Below the pieces are notes generated by a model, which was not told where the DNA came from, did not search any database, and saw only the letters and a list, made by a program, of their open reading frames with translations. DNA of 6,994 bases from JABFXC01 sp045804265 (GTDB taxonomy: Bacteria; Gemmatimonadota; Gemmatimonadetes; Gemmatimonadales; Gemmatimonadaceae): assembly GCA_045804265.1 (NCBI GenBank), contig JBJMNK010000119.1, positions 1-6,994 of the forward strand. The letters are read 5' to 3'. The translations under genes and the position numbers were made by a program. Positions 6,408 to 6,994 of the stretch are shown one piece after another. Numbering within the stretch: the first letter of the stretch is position 1; every line of letters begins with the position of its first letter.

Positions 6408-6994
6408 ATCGCCTAACGTCCGCGCCTCGTTGAGCGTGATGGTCTTTACGCTCAACGAGGCGATCCATCTCCCGTCCTGCCTCGATGCGCTCGCCTGGGC
6501 GGACGACGTCATCATCGTCGACTCGTTCAGCACTGATCGCACCGAGGCGATTTCGCGCGAGCACGGCGCGCGATTCTTCCAGAATCGATTCACCGGCTTC
6601 GGGACCCAGCGCAACTGGGCGCTCGACCACTGCGCGCCGAAGCACGAGTGGATCCTGATCCTCGATGCGGACGAGCGCGTGACGCCCGAGCTCGCGGCAG
6701 AGATTGCGTCGGTGACGAACGAATCGCCGGCCGACGTCGGTGCCTATCGCCTGAAGCGCCTGTTCTACATGTGGGGACGCTGGCTCCGGTACAGCAGCCT
6801 ATATCCCAACTGGGTCGTGCGGCTGATCCATCGCGACCGGGTCCGCTACGTCGATCGCGGCCACGCGGAAACTCAGACCGTCCAGGGGAAGACGCTCGAG
6901 CTCGAGCACGACCTCATCGATGAGAACCTGCGTTCGATCGATGACTGGTTCGAGCGACAGAACCGGTATGCGCGGAAGGAAGCCGAGTACGAAC
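6400..6994 (+). CDS. Family 2 glycosyltransferase, WaaE/KdtX-like, N-terminal part (3' end outside window)
   Basis: The open frame runs off the right edge after 198 codons; relatives are about 250-300 residues. The GT-A core is clear: first strand LSVMVFTLNEA (11-21), VDSFSTDRT (40-48) for uridine/ribose contact, the TGFGTQRNWAL segment (65-75), and the metal-binding DXD-type motif LDADERVT (88-95). This order is characteristic of the WaaE/KdtX group that adds hexose to lipopolysaccharide inner core; related enzymes are also frequent in exopolysaccharide loci, so the acceptor is open. The region 119-160, with LFYMWGRWLRYSS and the RGHAETQ element, is also typical. The chosen start is GTG 6400, overlapping the reductase gene by 8 bases. 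TTG 6430 and ATG 6439 are in frame, but ATG 6439 would cut into the first beta-strand. A strong hairpin overlaps codons 8-21, described separately. No Shine-Dalgarno sequence is visible. Confidence 0.88.
   Translation, partial: MSESPNVRASLSVMVFTLNEAIHLPSCLDALAWADDVIIVDSFSTDRTEAISREHGARFFQNRFTGFGTQRNWALDHCAPKHEWILILDADERVTPELAAEIASVTNESPADVGAYRLKRLFYMWGRWLRYSSLYPNWVVRLIHRDRVRYVDRGHAETQTVQGKTLELEHDLIDENLRSIDDWFERQNRYARKEAEYE
6410..6418 (-). repeat. Nonamer CGTTAGGCG, copy 5 (minus orientation)
   Basis: Reads CGCCTAACG on the given strand, three bases after the reductase stop codon and in the variable first codons of the GT2 gene, 4 bases before the left arm of the inverted repeat at 6423-6462. 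Confidence 0.6.
6423..6462 (+). promoter_or_regulatory. 15-bp perfect inverted repeat (possible RNA hairpin) inside the start of the GT2 gene
   Basis: The left arm CGCCTCGTTGAGCGT (6423-6437) is exactly complementary to the right arm ACGCTCAACGAGGCG (6448-6462). One G-U and one A-U pair can extend it inward, leaving a 6-base loop at 6440-6445. It begins 15 bases after the reductase stop codon and lies over codons 8-21 of the glycosyltransferase. No U-rich tract follows (the sequence continues ATCCATCTCCC), so it is not a standard Rho-independent terminator. It might reduce translation or transcription of the downstream gene, stabilise the upstream message end, or be a by-product of coding the first beta-strand. 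The structure is certain from the sequence; any function is inference. Confidence 0.5.

Noticed and set aside
6895..6906. Tandem CTCGAG hexamers
   Set aside because: Only two units, coding Leu-Glu-Leu-Glu with preferred codons; CTCGAG is frequent in this sequence.
1..6994. Mobile elements, tRNA or rRNA genes, CRISPR arrays, attachment sites
   Set aside because: No transposase or integrase motifs, no spaced direct repeats and no RNA gene structures were seen; coding genes cover nearly every base.

Overview
The window is a dense, single-strand block of a polysaccharide biosynthesis and export locus from a high-GC Gram-negative-type bacterium. By eye it is roughly two-thirds G+C, codons end mostly in G or C, and TTA codons are very rare. 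An ABC-exported glycan, a WaaE-like family 2 glycosyltransferase and almost no Shine-Dalgarno sequences suggest a soil or environmental lineage such as Gemmatimonadota. That placement is a guess from general character, not from a marker gene.

Layout, all on the + strand: (1) 2-571, C-terminal third of an asparagine-synthase-family amidotransferase, cut by the window edge; (2) 575-1477, the permease of a Wzm/Wzt-type polysaccharide ABC exporter; (3) 1474-2727, its ATPase with a C-terminal glycan-recognition-type domain; (4) 2724-3881, a GT4 (GT-B) glycosyltransferase interrupted by one in-frame TAG at 3351-3353; (5) 3886-5442, a GMC-type FAD oxidoreductase; (6) 5439-6407, an aldo/keto reductase with a complete catalytic tetrad; (7) 6400-6994, a family 2 glycosyltransferase running off the right edge. 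No gap between genes exceeds 4 bases and four of the six junctions overlap, so this is one operon segment whose promoter and terminator lie outside. There is no stretch of 300 bases without a gene.

How the parts fit (inference): glycosyltransferases build a glycan on a lipid carrier, Wzm/Wzt moves it across the inner membrane, and the asparagine-synthase-like protein and the oxidase/reductase pair may modify sugars or another small-molecule substituent. The FAD oxidase and NAD(P)H reductase are coupled by an ATGA overlap and could act in sequence on one hydroxyl/carbonyl position.

The points that stand out are the lone nonsense codon in the GT4 gene, five exact copies of the nonamer CGTTAGGCG (either strand) in 7 kb, a 15-bp perfect inverted repeat just inside the last glycosyltransferase gene and 15 bases after the reductase stop codon, and the coupled GMC/AKR pair.
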